Shown here: positions 15,513 through 22,388 of the stretch, piece after piece
How the letters are laid out: each line of letters begins with the position of its first letter
How positions within the stretch are numbered: position 1 is the stretch's first letter
NCBI GenBank assembly: GCA_934182615.1
Contig: CAKPRO010000012.1
Span: forward strand, 1 to 38,360
Length of the DNA: 38,360 nt
Source: an uncultured Bacilli bacterium
Lineage (GTDB): Bacteria; Bacillota_I; Bacilli_A; RF39; UBA660
Reading direction: 5' to 3'
The notes under the pieces: generated by a model
Told to the model about the DNA's origin: nothing
Seen by the model: the letters and a program-made list of their open reading frames with translations, nothing else
Database searches by the model: none
Made by a program: the position numbers and the translations under genes

Positions 15513-15893
15513 GTGGAAAAAGAAGGAAAGATGAGAGAAAAAATAGATAAAAAAGTATTAAGTGAATGTAGTTGTAAATACATAATAGATGGAGAAGACA
15601 AACCAAAAACAATTAAAGTAGTAAGACTTGATTTTGATAAGTGTTATGAACTTATGCATGATGATAGCGTACCAAAAACTGATGCATTAAGATGGGGAAG
15701 TATCTTTAAAGCAACTACTATTAAAGAAGTGTCAGAATTATTAGGAGATGACTTATTGACTCCTGAAGAAAAAGAAAGTTTCTTAGAAAGTATTAGGGCC
15801 GCTAACATAGATAAAGAGTTATTAGCGGCCTGGGAGAAAGAAAAAGAAGCCTGGAAAGATAAGGAAAGTTTATATATAAGTATTGAAAAATAA
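15513..15893 (+). pseudogene. C-terminal fragment of a Rpn/PD-(D/E)XK transposase-like nuclease
   Basis: This frame could start at GTG 15513 (GGGAG six bases before) or ATG 15531 and gives ~120 residues. The sequence (IKVVRLDFDKCYEL, LRWGSIFKATTIKEVSELLGDD, LLTPEEKESFLESI, AAWEKEKEAWKD) looks like the C-terminal third of Rpn-family recombination-promoting nucleases, which are normally ~280-300 residues. The catalytic PD-(D/E)XK half is absent. It is bracketed by the two copies of the 50-bp repeat, so it appears to have been inserted, or duplicated together with the leader, in front of the bacteriocin transporter. The family call is by pattern only; a domesticated small protein is possible. 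Confidence 0.5.
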
Positions 15894-15903
15894 AAAAATT
15901 TCC

Positions 15904-15953
15904 AAAAAGAGGTAAAAATTAAAAATAAAAGTGTATTAATATATGAAGGGAGG
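15904..15953 (+). repeat. 50-bp direct repeat, copy 2 (leader of the C39 transporter)
   Basis: The second copy ends in the AAGGGAGG ribosome binding site used by the transporter gene, whose ATG lies 4 bp further on. The repeat therefore carries the leader, and perhaps the promoter (TATTAATAT, no good -35), of the operon. Confidence 0.85.
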
Positions 15954-15957
15954 TAGA

Positions 15958-18042
15958 ATGAAGAGAAAACTCATCGTTATGCAAGATGGTTTTAAGGATT
16001 GCGGTGCAGCATGCCTTCTATCAATTATTCGTTATTATGGAGGTGATATAGCAAAGGAACGACTAATTGAATTAGTAAAGACAACTAAGGATGGAACTAG
16101 TTTCTACAACATAAGTTTAGCAGCTTCGCACTTAGGCTTTGCAACCAAAGGATTTAAGGTAGATGAGATAGATAAAATAAAAGAAGTAAATTTACCCTTT
16201 ATTAGTCAAGTAAATAAAAATGGTTATATGCATTTTGTAGTAGTCTATAAGATTAATAATAATAAAGTACTTATAATGAATCCTAGTACTGGTAAAGAGG
16301 CAATAGATATTTTTGATTTTAGTAATATGTGGACAGGCTATATACTACTATTAGAGAAAGTATCAGAGTTACCTATTTATAAGAGTAATAAAATTATTAA
16401 GAAAATAATATTAAAAGTATTAAATGATAATAAGAGTAATATTATTATAGTCTTTATACTATCACTTATCTTTACTTTACTATCATGTATAGTAAGTTTA
16501 TATTCTCAAATAGTATTTGATAAAGTAATAGATACAGAACTACATAATTTAAAATTAATAACAATAGTATTCTTCATTTTGTATATTATCAAGAATATAA
16601 CTAGTTTTATTAGAAATCATCTTTTAATTTATTTAAATCAAAAACTTGATGTAACTCTCTTAATTGAGTCCTTTAGTAAAGTAATTTTACTTCCTTTCAA
16701 CTATTATAAGAATAAAAAGGCTTCTGAAGTATTATCAAGAATAAATGATTTATCTTATATAAAATCTTTTATTTCAAAAATAATAGTAACCATATTACTA
16801 GATACATTACTGTTTATTATATCTTTTATAATTATATTTAATATAAATAAAGAAATACTAATCCTCTATTTAGTAGGAGCATTGCTATATCTACTGATAA
16901 TTATTATTTATAATACTATAATAAAGAATGCTATTATAACAAAACAAGAGAGAGTAGTAGAAGTAAATAATACTATTATTGAATCAGTAGATAGTTTTGA
17001 GACTATTAAAGGTCTTAATATAGAAGATAATACTATCTATAAGTTTAGTAAGAATTATTCCAAATTATTAAATATAAATTATTATACTGATAAAATAAAT
17101 AATACTATTCTTTTACTAAAAGAATTTATTACTGATAGTATAATCTTACTAGCTAGTTATTATACATTTAGTTTAATTATGAATAGTAAAGTAACAGTAG
17201 GAGATTATATGACTATAAGTCTTTTATCTAGTTATCTAATTTATCCTTTTCGCAATATTATAGATTTAATCTATGAATATCATTATGTTAAAAATAGTAT
17301 CAGAAGAGCTAATGATTTCTTTGATATTGAAGATGAAAAAATATATGAAGAAAAGAGATTAGAAGTAAATGGTAATATTAAAATCGTTAATTTAAGTTAT
17401 ACTTTTAATAATAAATACTATGTACTTAAAAATATTAATTTATTTATTAAAGATAAAGATAGAGTACTATTGTTAGGCCCTTCTGGTAGTGGTAAATCAA
17501 CTATACTAAAATTATTATATAAATATTTGCAGGCGGACAGAAATAAAATATTTATAAATAATTATGATATAAATGATTATAGTATGTCAGATATCAGAAG
17601 TAGTATTACTTATGTATCACAAAATGAACTATTATTTAATGATACTATTAGAAATAATATTCTACTTGATAGAGATATTAGTGAAGTAGATTATCTAAAT
17701 ATATGTAAGATATTACATATAGATGATATTGTTAAAGATAATATATTAGGATATGATTATATTCTTGAAGAGAATGGTATCAATATTTCAGGAGGACAAA
17801 GACAAAGAATAATACTAGCAAGAAGTTTATTAAAAAATAGCAAGATAATCATGATTGATGAGGGCTTTAATCAAATAGATATTAAATTAGAAAGAGAAAT
17901 ATTATTAGATATATTTAGATATTTTCATGATAAAACATTTATTATTATTTCTCATCGAATAGAAAATAGTGATTTATATAATAGAGTAATAAAAATAAAT
18001 AATGGAGAAGTTAATGCAATAGAGGAGGTATATAATGAATAG
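15958..18042 (+). CDS. Peptidase C39-containing ABC transporter (bacteriocin processing and export)
   Basis: A 694-residue PCAT that cuts double-glycine leaders and exports the peptide. Start ATG 15958 follows GGGAGG; an in-frame ATG at 15943 would put the RBS inside the gene. The C39 domain (1-130) has the oxyanion Gln in MQDGFKDCGAACL, Cys15 and His92 (MHFVVVYK). The third triad position, 16 residues after His as in ComA, is Asn108 (IMNPSTG) rather than Asp, an unusual change. A six-helix membrane domain follows (~160-450). The ATPase has Walker A GPSGSGKST, Q-loop YVSQNELLF, signature ISGGQRQR, Walker B IIMIDEGFNQ and ISHR. The substrates are almost certainly the peptides at 18473 and 18627. 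It overlaps the next gene by 8 bp. Confidence 0.93.
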   Translation: MKRKLIVMQDGFKDCGAACLLSIIRYYGGDIAKERLIELVKTTKDGTSFYNISLAASHLGFATKGFKVDEIDKIKEVNLPFISQVNKNGYMHFVVVYKINNNKVLIMNPSTGKEAIDIFDFSNMWTGYILLLEKVSELPIYKSNKIIKKIILKVLNDNKSNIIIVFILSLIFTLLSCIVSLYSQIVFDKVIDTELHNLKLITIVFFILYIIKNITSFIRNHLLIYLNQKLDVTLLIESFSKVILLPFNYYKNKKASEVLSRINDLSYIKSFISKIIVTILLDTLLFIISFIIIFNINKEILILYLVGALLYLLIIIIYNTIIKNAIITKQERVVEVNNTIIESVDSFETIKGLNIEDNTIYKFSKNYSKLLNINYYTDKINNTILLLKEFITDSIILLASYYTFSLIMNSKVTVGDYMTISLLSSYLIYPFRNIIDLIYEYHYVKNSIRRANDFFDIEDEKIYEEKRLEVNGNIKIVNLSYTFNNKYYVLKNINLFIKDKDRVLLLGPSGSGKSTILKLLYKYLQADRNKIFINNYDINDYSMSDIRSSITYVSQNELLFNDTIRNNILLDRDISEVDYLNICKILHIDDIVKDNILGYDYILEENGINISGGQRQRIILARSLLKNSKIIMIDEGFNQIDIKLEREILLDIFRYFHDKTFIIISHRIENSDLYNRVIKINNGEVNAIEEVYNE

Positions 18043-18466
18043 ATATATAGATAGTGAAATAATATTAACAAGAAAAATAAAGTATATCGTATATGTTTAT
18101 GTAATGATAATAATTATTATGCTACTTTCCTTAATTATAGCATTTATGCTTTTAGATTATAAAACATATTATAAATTACGTGGTCTTGTAATTGAAGATA
18201 ATAATTCTTACTATATAAAATTATATATTCCTTTAGATAATATTAAATATATTACTAATAATAATATCATTATAATTGATAATAAAAAATATTATTATCA
18301 AATAAAAGAAATAGATAGTGAATATTTTACTGATAATATTACTACTTATCAAATAGTAACAATAAATTTAGATATGCCAAATAAATATAAATATAATAAT
18401 TTAACATTAGATTTAAAACTAGTAAAAGAAAATAAAAAAATAATTGATTATCTACTTAGAAAGTGA
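18035..18466 (+). CDS. Bacteriocin-locus membrane protein (accessory or immunity)
   Basis: A 143-residue protein with a polar N-terminus, one long transmembrane helix (residues ~16-41) and a beta-rich extracytoplasmic part (LRGLVIEDNNSYYIKLYIPL, YQIVTINLDM). The layout recalls a shortened HlyD-type adaptor, as found beside C39 exporters, but it lacks the usual coiled coil and full lipoyl halves. As no other immunity gene is visible, it could instead protect the producer. Its start lies 8 bp inside the transporter gene, with an AGAGGAGGT RBS, so translation is coupled. The first bacteriocin peptide starts 7 bp after its stop codon. Confidence 0.65.
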   Translation: MNRYIDSEIILTRKIKYIVYVYVMIIIIMLLSLIIAFMLLDYKTYYKLRGLVIEDNNSYYIKLYIPLDNIKYITNNNIIIIDNKKYYYQIKEIDSEYFTDNITTYQIVTINLDMPNKYKYNNLTLDLKLVKENKKIIDYLLRK

Positions 18467-18472
18467 GGATTA

Positions 18473-18613
18473 ATGAAAGAATTAGATGTAGTAACAATGA
18501 AGAATATTGAAGGAGGAGCAGACCCTATATTAATTACTGGTATAGTAACAGCGGTTATAGCCTTTGTATCAGGAATATTAAATGGTATAGCTAATCCCAA
18601 AAAATGTAATTAG
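18473..18613 (+). CDS. Double-glycine bacteriocin precursor, peptide 1
   Basis: A 46-residue precursor. The leader MKELDVVTMKNIEGG ends in Gly-Gly with the leader pattern (Leu at -12, Met at -7, Ile at -4) recognised by C39 peptidases. The predicted mature peptide is 31 residues, Ala-Asp-Pro at the start, then a hydrophobic helix (ILITGIVTAVIAFVSG) with a GxxxG motif (GILNG) and a KKCN end. This is the architecture of class IIb two-peptide bacteriocins. The gene is preceded by GTGAGG, lies 7 bp after the accessory gene and 13 bp before peptide 2. It is too short for standard gene calls. The mature sequence is not one I recognise. Confidence 0.88.
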   Translation: MKELDVVTMKNIEGGADPILITGIVTAVIAFVSGILNGIANPKKCN

Positions 18614-18626
18614 AAAGAGGTATAAT

Positions 18627-18785
18627 ATGAAAGAATTAAATATAAAAGAAATGAAAAGTATTGAAGGAGGAATTGGTTTAACTTCTAGTATGTTAACTGC
18701 TATATATAAAACTCTTGAAGTTGTTTTCCAAATAGGAGAATCTCTTGGTAATTATATTCGTCGTAAAACAGAAAATAAAATGTGT
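18627..18785 (+). CDS. Double-glycine bacteriocin precursor, peptide 2
   Basis: A 52-residue precursor whose leader MKELNIKEMKSIEGG is nearly the same as that of peptide 1. The predicted 37-residue mature peptide has an amphipathic helix (SSMLTAIYKTLEVVFQIG) with GxxxG (GESLG) and a basic tail (YIRRKTENKM). The paired leaders, paired GxxxG motifs and different cores support a two-component pore-forming bacteriocin. The RBS is AAAGAGG, and stop TGA is at 18783-18785. No immunity gene or terminator follows; the 110 bp before the rpsU promoter holds only AT-rich sequence. Confidence 0.88.
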
Positions 18786-18876
18786 GATATTTAAACTTAA
18801 ATAATAATAAAAACCCTTTTTCCCTTTTAAATAATAAAAAAATGTCATATTTTATTAAAAAATATATTCGTTATAC

Positions 18877-18905
18877 TTGTAAATTGTATTAAATGATGGT
18901 ATAAT
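18877..18905 (+). promoter_or_regulatory. Promoter of rpsU-yqeY
   Basis: TTGTAA, 17 bp, perfect TATAAT, about 30 bp before the rpsU start with its GGAAGGAGGG RBS. Confidence 0.8.
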
Positions 18906-18935
18906 CTTTAATGAAAAAGCGGAAGGAGGGATAAA

Positions 18936-19145
18936 ATGTCAGCAGGTACTAAGGTAACCGTTAATGTAAAAGACAACAATGTTGAATTTGCTTTAAGAAA
19001 ATTCAAAACACAAGTTGCACGTAATGGTGATCTCTCTAGAGCTAAAAAAAGAGCAGAAGGCTACACACCACGTGGAGTTAAATTAAGAGAAGAAAAGAAA
19101 CAAAATATAATTAATTCTAGAAAGAAAAATAGAAGAAATTACTAA
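18936..19145 (+). CDS. rpsU: 30S ribosomal protein S21
   Basis: A 69-residue S21, slightly longer than the usual 57-60 residues because of its N-terminal strand. The body VEFALRKFKTQVARNGDL and the Arg/Lys-rich REEKKQNIINSRKKNRRNY tail are typical. S21 binds near the 3' end of 16S rRNA and supports Shine-Dalgarno pairing. It has a strong RBS (GGAAGGAGGG) and its own promoter. Its stop codon overlaps the AAGGAG of yqeY, the common rpsU-yqeY arrangement in Bacillota. Confidence 0.97.
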   Translation: MSAGTKVTVNVKDNNVEFALRKFKTQVARNGDLSRAKKRAEGYTPRGVKLREEKKQNIINSRKKNRRNY

Positions 19146-19157
19146 GGAGTGATAGAT

Positions 19158-19601
19158 ATGACACTATCAGAAAGAATTAATAATGATTTAAAAGAGGCAA
19201 TGAAAAGTAAAGATAGTTTTCGTCTTGGTGTAATTAGAATGGTAAAAGGTGCTATGCAACTTGCTAAACCAAATCCAAGAGAAGAATTAACTGATGATGA
19301 TGTTATCACAGTAATATCTAAACAAATTAAGATGAGAAATGATTCTATTAAGGAGTTTGAAGCTGCTGGTAGAAGTGACCTAGTAGAACAAAACAAGAAG
19401 GAAATAGAAATATTAAATACTTATATGCCTAAACAATTATCTGAAGAAGAACTTACTGAAATAATTGATAAAGTATTCGAAGAAGTAAAACCTACATCAC
19501 AAAAAGATATGGGGCTTATTATGAAGAATATTTCACCACTTGTTAAAGGTAAGGCTGATATGTCTTTAGTTAATAAACTAGTAAAAGAAAGACTTGGGTA
19601 A
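19158..19601 (+). CDS. YqeY/GatB-like domain protein
   Basis: A 147-residue YqeY-family protein related to the tail domain of the GatB amidotransferase subunit, which recognises tRNA; the cellular role of the free protein is not settled. Marks are LSERINNDLKEAMKSKD, RLGVIRMVKGAM, the IKMRNDSIKEFEAAGRSDLV helix and QKDMGLIMKNISPLVKGKAD. I choose ATG 19158, preceded by AAGGAGTGAT; a GTG three codons upstream lies within that RBS. It is co-transcribed with rpsU and ends in a terminator overlapping its last codons. Confidence 0.92.
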   Translation: MTLSERINNDLKEAMKSKDSFRLGVIRMVKGAMQLAKPNPREELTDDDVITVISKQIKMRNDSIKEFEAAGRSDLVEQNKKEIEILNTYMPKQLSEEELTEIIDKVFEEVKPTSQKDMGLIMKNISPLVKGKADMSLVNKLVKERLG

Positions 19602-19618
19602 AATACTCAAGTCTTTTT
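19588..19618 (+). terminator. Terminator of rpsU-yqeY
   Basis: AAAGACTTGGGTA pairs with TACTCAAGTCTTT across AAA, followed by TT. The left arm lies in the last codons of yqeY. Confidence 0.85.
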
Positions 19619-19639
19619 AAATTTCTTAAATTTGATAAT

Positions 19640-19665
19640 AAAAAAACTAACCATAAAGGTTAGTT
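19640..19665 (-). terminator. Terminator of tRNA-His
   Basis: On the minus strand AACTAACC pairs with GGTTAGTT across TTTAT, followed by a T run. Confidence 0.8.
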
Positions 19666-19675
19666 AAAATCTATC

Positions 19676-19752
19676 TGGGACGGAATGTGGGAATCGAACC
19701 CACGTATAATGGAACCACAATCCACCGTGTTAACCACTTCACCAATTCCGCC
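19676..19752 (-). tRNA. tRNA-His (GUG)
   Basis: A 77-nt minus-strand tRNA with anticodon loop TTGTGGT (GTG). It has the extra 5' G (G-1) opposite C73 that identifies tRNA-His, acceptor GCGGAAT/ATTCCGT, T arm GTGGGTTCGATTCCCAC and encoded CCA. Confidence 0.95.
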
Positions 19753-19766
19753 ATAAGACAATAACA

Positions 19767-19795
19767 ATGATACCATATATTTTTGATTTTGACAA
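19767..19795 (-). promoter_or_regulatory. Promoter of tRNA-His
   Basis: Minus strand TTGTCA, 17 bp, TATCAT, ending 14 bp from the tRNA. Its -35 region lies about 9 bp from the -35 of the divergent SDR promoter. Confidence 0.7.
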
Positions 19796-19803
19796 GTATT
19801 TTA

Positions 19804-19832
19804 TTCAAAAAAAATACAAAATATGATATAAT
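19804..19832 (+). promoter_or_regulatory. Promoter of the SDR/lyase operon
   Basis: TTCAAA, 17 bp, TATAAT preceded by TGA (extended -10). Transcription would begin near 19838, which rules out the ATG at 19836 as the translation start. Confidence 0.6.
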
Positions 19833-19853
19833 ACCATGGAAGAGGGAAGAAAT

Positions 19854-20588
19854 ATGAAAAAAATAGTATTAATAACAGGTACTTCAAGTGGTATAGGTAG
19901 TGCAATAGCATCCTTACTAGGAGGCTCTTATGAAGTGATATTACATTACAATAATAACTATGAAGAAGTAATGAAATTAAAAAATAAATTAGATAAACAA
20001 TATAATAACGATACATTAGTGGTTAAATGTAATTTATCTAAAGAAGAAGAGATAGATAATATGTTAAAGATTATTTATGATAGATATAATAAAATAGATA
20101 TTTTAATAAATAATGCTGCTACTACATGTGATACTTTATTTGAAGATAAAACTAAAGATAATTTTATGAATACTTTAGATATAAATTTAGTAGCACCTTT
20201 TTTACTATGCCAAAAGATTGGGCCTAAAATGAAAGAAAATAAATATGGTGTAATAATAAATATTAGTTCTACTAATGGAATTGATACTCCATATATAGAA
20301 AGTATTGATTATGATGCTTCTAAAGCCGGCTTAATATCTTTATCTAATAATTTGGCTAATTATTTAGCACCATACGTTAGAGTAAATACTATATGTCCAG
20401 GATGGATAAATACTAATATGAATAAAAATTTAGATAAAGAATTTATAACTAAAGAGGAAGATAAAATACTATTAGGTAGATTTGGTAATCCAAGTGAAGT
20501 AGCAGAGTTAGTTTCCTTTTTGATAAGCGATAAAGCAAGTTATATAAATAATAGTATTATAAGAATAGATGGAGGTAAGAAATGTTAG
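19854..20588 (+). CDS. Short-chain dehydrogenase/reductase (FabG-like)
   Basis: A 244-residue classical SDR with glycine motif TGTSSGIG (residues 9-16), NNAA (87-90), catalytic Ser in NISST, and Tyr153/Lys157 in YDASKAG; it ends with RIDGGKKC as FabG proteins do. It reduces a carbonyl with NAD(P)H. 3-oxoacyl-ACP reductase is the nearest named activity, but the lack of other fatty-acid genes leaves the substrate open. The start at 19854 follows GAGGGAAG. It overlaps the methionine gamma-lyase-like gene by 7 bp, so the two are co-translated. Confidence 0.88.
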   Translation: MKKIVLITGTSSGIGSAIASLLGGSYEVILHYNNNYEEVMKLKNKLDKQYNNDTLVVKCNLSKEEEIDNMLKIIYDRYNKIDILINNAATTCDTLFEDKTKDNFMNTLDINLVAPFLLCQKIGPKMKENKYGVIINISSTNGIDTPYIESIDYDASKAGLISLSNNLANYLAPYVRVNTICPGWINTNMNKNLDKEFITKEEDKILLGRFGNPSEVAELVSFLISDKASYINNSIIRIDGGKKC

Positions 20589-21808
20589 AGGATATTATAA
20601 AAAATAGTAATAAAGATTTAGAAGAAATATTTACTAAAGTAGATGAAATAGAAGAATATAATAGTAGTAAAGTACTGGATGCTTTTATAAAGAATAGTAT
20701 TAGTGAGAGTGATTTTAATAGTACTACTGGTTATGGATATAATGATACAGGAAGAGATAAAATAGAAAGAGTTTTTGCAGATATCTTTAAAACTGAAGCA
20801 GCTTTAGTTAGATGTCAGTTTATATCAGGAACTCATGCTCTTACTACTTGTTTCTTTGGCCTTCTAAGACCTGGAGATACTCTATTATCAATAAGTGGTA
20901 AACCATATGATACATTAGATAGTGTAATTGGTTTTAATGATAATCCATCTTCACTAAAAGCTTTTAATGTTAAGTATGAACAAATAGATTTAATAGATAA
21001 TGACTTTGATTATGCTAAAATAGAAGAATTTCTTAAGAATAATAAAGTAAAAGTAATAGAAATACAAAGAAGTAAAGGTTATAGTACTAGAGATAGTATT
21101 AATATTGAAAAGATAGAAAAAGTAATTAAATTAATTAAAAGTATTGATAAAGAAGTAATTGTTATGATAGATAATTGTTATTGTGAAATGGTTACTACTA
21201 AAGAACCAACTGAAGTAGGAGCAGATGTCTGTGTAGGTTCCCTTATTAAAAACTTAGGAGGTGCTATTACTTCAAATGGTGGTTATATTGTTGGAAGAGA
21301 AGATTTAATTAATCTATGTGCTGAAAGGTTAAATGTTCCTGGACAAGCCTTAGAAGTAGGTCCATCTCTTAATCAAAATAGATATATATTAGAAGGATTA
21401 TATTTTGCTCCTATGGTAGTAGCAAATGCTATAAAGACCGCTATATACACTTCTTATGTAATGGAAAAATTAGGATATGAAGTTAGTCCTAAATATAATA
21501 GTGAAAGAGTAGATATTGTTCAAAATATTATTTTTAATAATGAAAATGATTTAATAGAATATGTTAGAGGTATTCAGTTTAATTCTAAAGTAGATTCTAG
21601 TGCTATGATTATGCCATCAGAAATGCCTGGTTATGATGATAAAATTATTATGGCTTCGGGTTCATTTACTGAGGGTAGTTCTATAGAACTATCTTGTGAT
21701 GGTCCTCTTAGAAGTCCTTATATTGCTTATCAACAGGGTTCTATTAGTTATAAATATGGTAAATTAATTGTAACTAGAGCTATTAAACATTTACTAAATA
21801 ATAAATAA
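20582..21808 (+). CDS. Methionine gamma-lyase family (YnbB-type) PLP protein
   Basis: A 408-residue fold-type I PLP enzyme of the group once called aluminium-resistance proteins, now the methionine gamma-lyase family. Visible are YGYNDTGRDKIERVFADIFK, the QFISGTHAL loop, the PLP-ring Asp in VMIDNCYCE (Asp197) and the Schiff-base Lys223 in GSLIKNLGGAI. The reaction is not proven for this subfamily; C-S lyase activity on methionine or a related amino acid is plausible. The start lies inside the end of the SDR gene, with GGAGGTAAG as RBS. The hairpin terminator that follows is a single-hairpin member of the repeat family. Confidence 0.88.
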   Translation: MLEDIIKNSNKDLEEIFTKVDEIEEYNSSKVLDAFIKNSISESDFNSTTGYGYNDTGRDKIERVFADIFKTEAALVRCQFISGTHALTTCFFGLLRPGDTLLSISGKPYDTLDSVIGFNDNPSSLKAFNVKYEQIDLIDNDFDYAKIEEFLKNNKVKVIEIQRSKGYSTRDSINIEKIEKVIKLIKSIDKEVIVMIDNCYCEMVTTKEPTEVGADVCVGSLIKNLGGAITSNGGYIVGREDLINLCAERLNVPGQALEVGPSLNQNRYILEGLYFAPMVVANAIKTAIYTSYVMEKLGYEVSPKYNSERVDIVQNIIFNNENDLIEYVRGIQFNSKVDSSAMIMPSEMPGYDDKIIMASGSFTEGSSIELSCDGPLRSPYIAYQQGSISYKYGKLIVTRAIKHLLNNK

Positions 21809-21822
21809 TTTATTTTCTATTG

Positions 21823-21856
21823 CCCTATAGGCCTAAGGTCCTATAGGGTATTTTTT
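21823..21856 (+). terminator. Terminator that is also a single-hairpin relative of the repeat family (copy H)
   Basis: A perfect 9-bp stem CCCTATAGG/CCTATAGGG with loop CCTAAGGT, followed by TATTTTTT. The loop is identical to the X hairpin loop of copy F read on the other strand, so a member of the family serves here as a terminator. Confidence 0.8.
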
Positions 21857-21908
21857 AAGTAATGAAGAATTAAAACGTATAATGAAGTTTTTAAATAATA
21901 AAAGAATA

Positions 21909-21932
21909 TAAAAAACCCACCAAAAGGTGGGC
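21909..21932 (-). terminator. Terminator of the candidate small RNA
   Basis: On the minus strand GCCCACC pairs with GGTGGG across TTTT, followed by six T. Confidence 0.85.
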
Positions 21933-22028
21933 TACTGTGTAAAGCACAGCTCGAGGTCGAACCCTTGCCATCTCAAATGTATGGGGGGCTCGGTAAGAAA
22001 ATACTACAATATATAGTATTCCCTTCGT
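21909..22028 (-). ncRNA. Candidate structured small RNA, ~120 nt
   Basis: No protein is coded here, yet the minus strand has a promoter, several nested stems and a strong terminator. From 5' to 3': AATACTA/TAGTATT hairpin; a stem built from CGAG/CUCG, CCC/GGG and CCAU/AUGG around an ACAUUUGAG loop; CUGUG/CACAG hairpin; then the terminator hairpin. GGGUUCGACC resembles a tRNA T-loop. It lacks the SRP GGAAGGAAGC box, tmRNA ends and RNase P core motifs. It is convergent with the methionine gamma-lyase-like gene. I cannot assign it to a known family. Confidence 0.55.
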
Positions 22029-22034
22029 GAGTTA

Positions 22035-22063
22035 ATTATACTATAAATATCTATAAAAGTCTA
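22035..22063 (-). promoter_or_regulatory. Promoter of the candidate small RNA
   Basis: Minus strand TAGACT, 17 bp, perfect TATAAT; the start is expected near 22028. Confidence 0.6.
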
Positions 22064-22093
22064 TATCTTTTTATATATTTTAACAAATACTAT

Positions 22094-22146
22094 CATTTCT
22101 AGATTACAAGCTAGAAATGACACTCTAAGACCTTAGGCTTAGAGTG
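22094..22146. repeat. Double-hairpin intergenic element, copy F
   Basis: Two perfect 9-bp hairpins separated by one A: CATTTCTAG/CTAGAAATG (loop ATTACAAG) and CACTCTAAG/CTTAGAGTG (loop ACCTTAGG). This is the cleanest copy of the family. No T-tract follows. Confidence 0.8.
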
Positions 22147-22190
22147 AAAAGAAAAAATAAAAATATTATCTAAATAATATATACAAATAA

Positions 22191-22206
22191 TGTATCATGT
22201 GATACA
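22191..22206. promoter_or_regulatory. Palindromic operator-like site
   Basis: TGTATCA, TG, TGATACA: a perfect 7-2-7 inverted repeat about 12 bp before the AAGGAG of a decayed small gene. It is probably the binding site of a dimeric regulator of the LiaF-like operon. Confidence 0.55.
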
Positions 22207-22232
22207 ATGCAATTATAAGAAAGGAGAATTAA

Positions 22233-22388
22233 ACGATTAAAGAAATAAAAATAATTAAAGATAAAATATTAGAAAAAGAAGTAGCAGAACTTTTATCTAG
22301 TGAATTTTAAGCATTAATACTTCTAGAAGAAAATCCAAATAATAAATGGATATTAAATAATAAAGATTGGAGAGATAATAATGAATAA
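22233..22388 (+). pseudogene. Small decayed gene upstream of the LiaF-like gene
   Basis: AAAGGAG is followed at the right distance by ACG instead of ATG. The frame then reads IKEIKIIKDKILEKEVAELL and SSEF, an in-frame TAA at 22308, and then ALILLEENPNNKWILNNKDW to a stop at 22386-22388, overlapping the next start by 8 bp. ACG for ATG and TAA for CAA are each one T/C change, so a ~51-codon gene seems to have been lost twice over. It probably encoded a small regulator or the tail of one, coupled to the LiaF-like gene. The family is not recognised. Confidence 0.45.

Noticed and set aside
19836..19853. Upstream in-frame start for the SDR protein (MEEGRN extension)
   Set aside because: It would lie at the expected transcription start and would contain the GAGGGAAG ribosome binding site that serves ATG 19854.
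21901..22030. SRP, tmRNA or RNase P RNA identity for the candidate small RNA
   Set aside because: None of their signature motifs (GGAAGGAAGC SRP loop, tmRNA acceptor ends, RNase P core) could be found on either strand.
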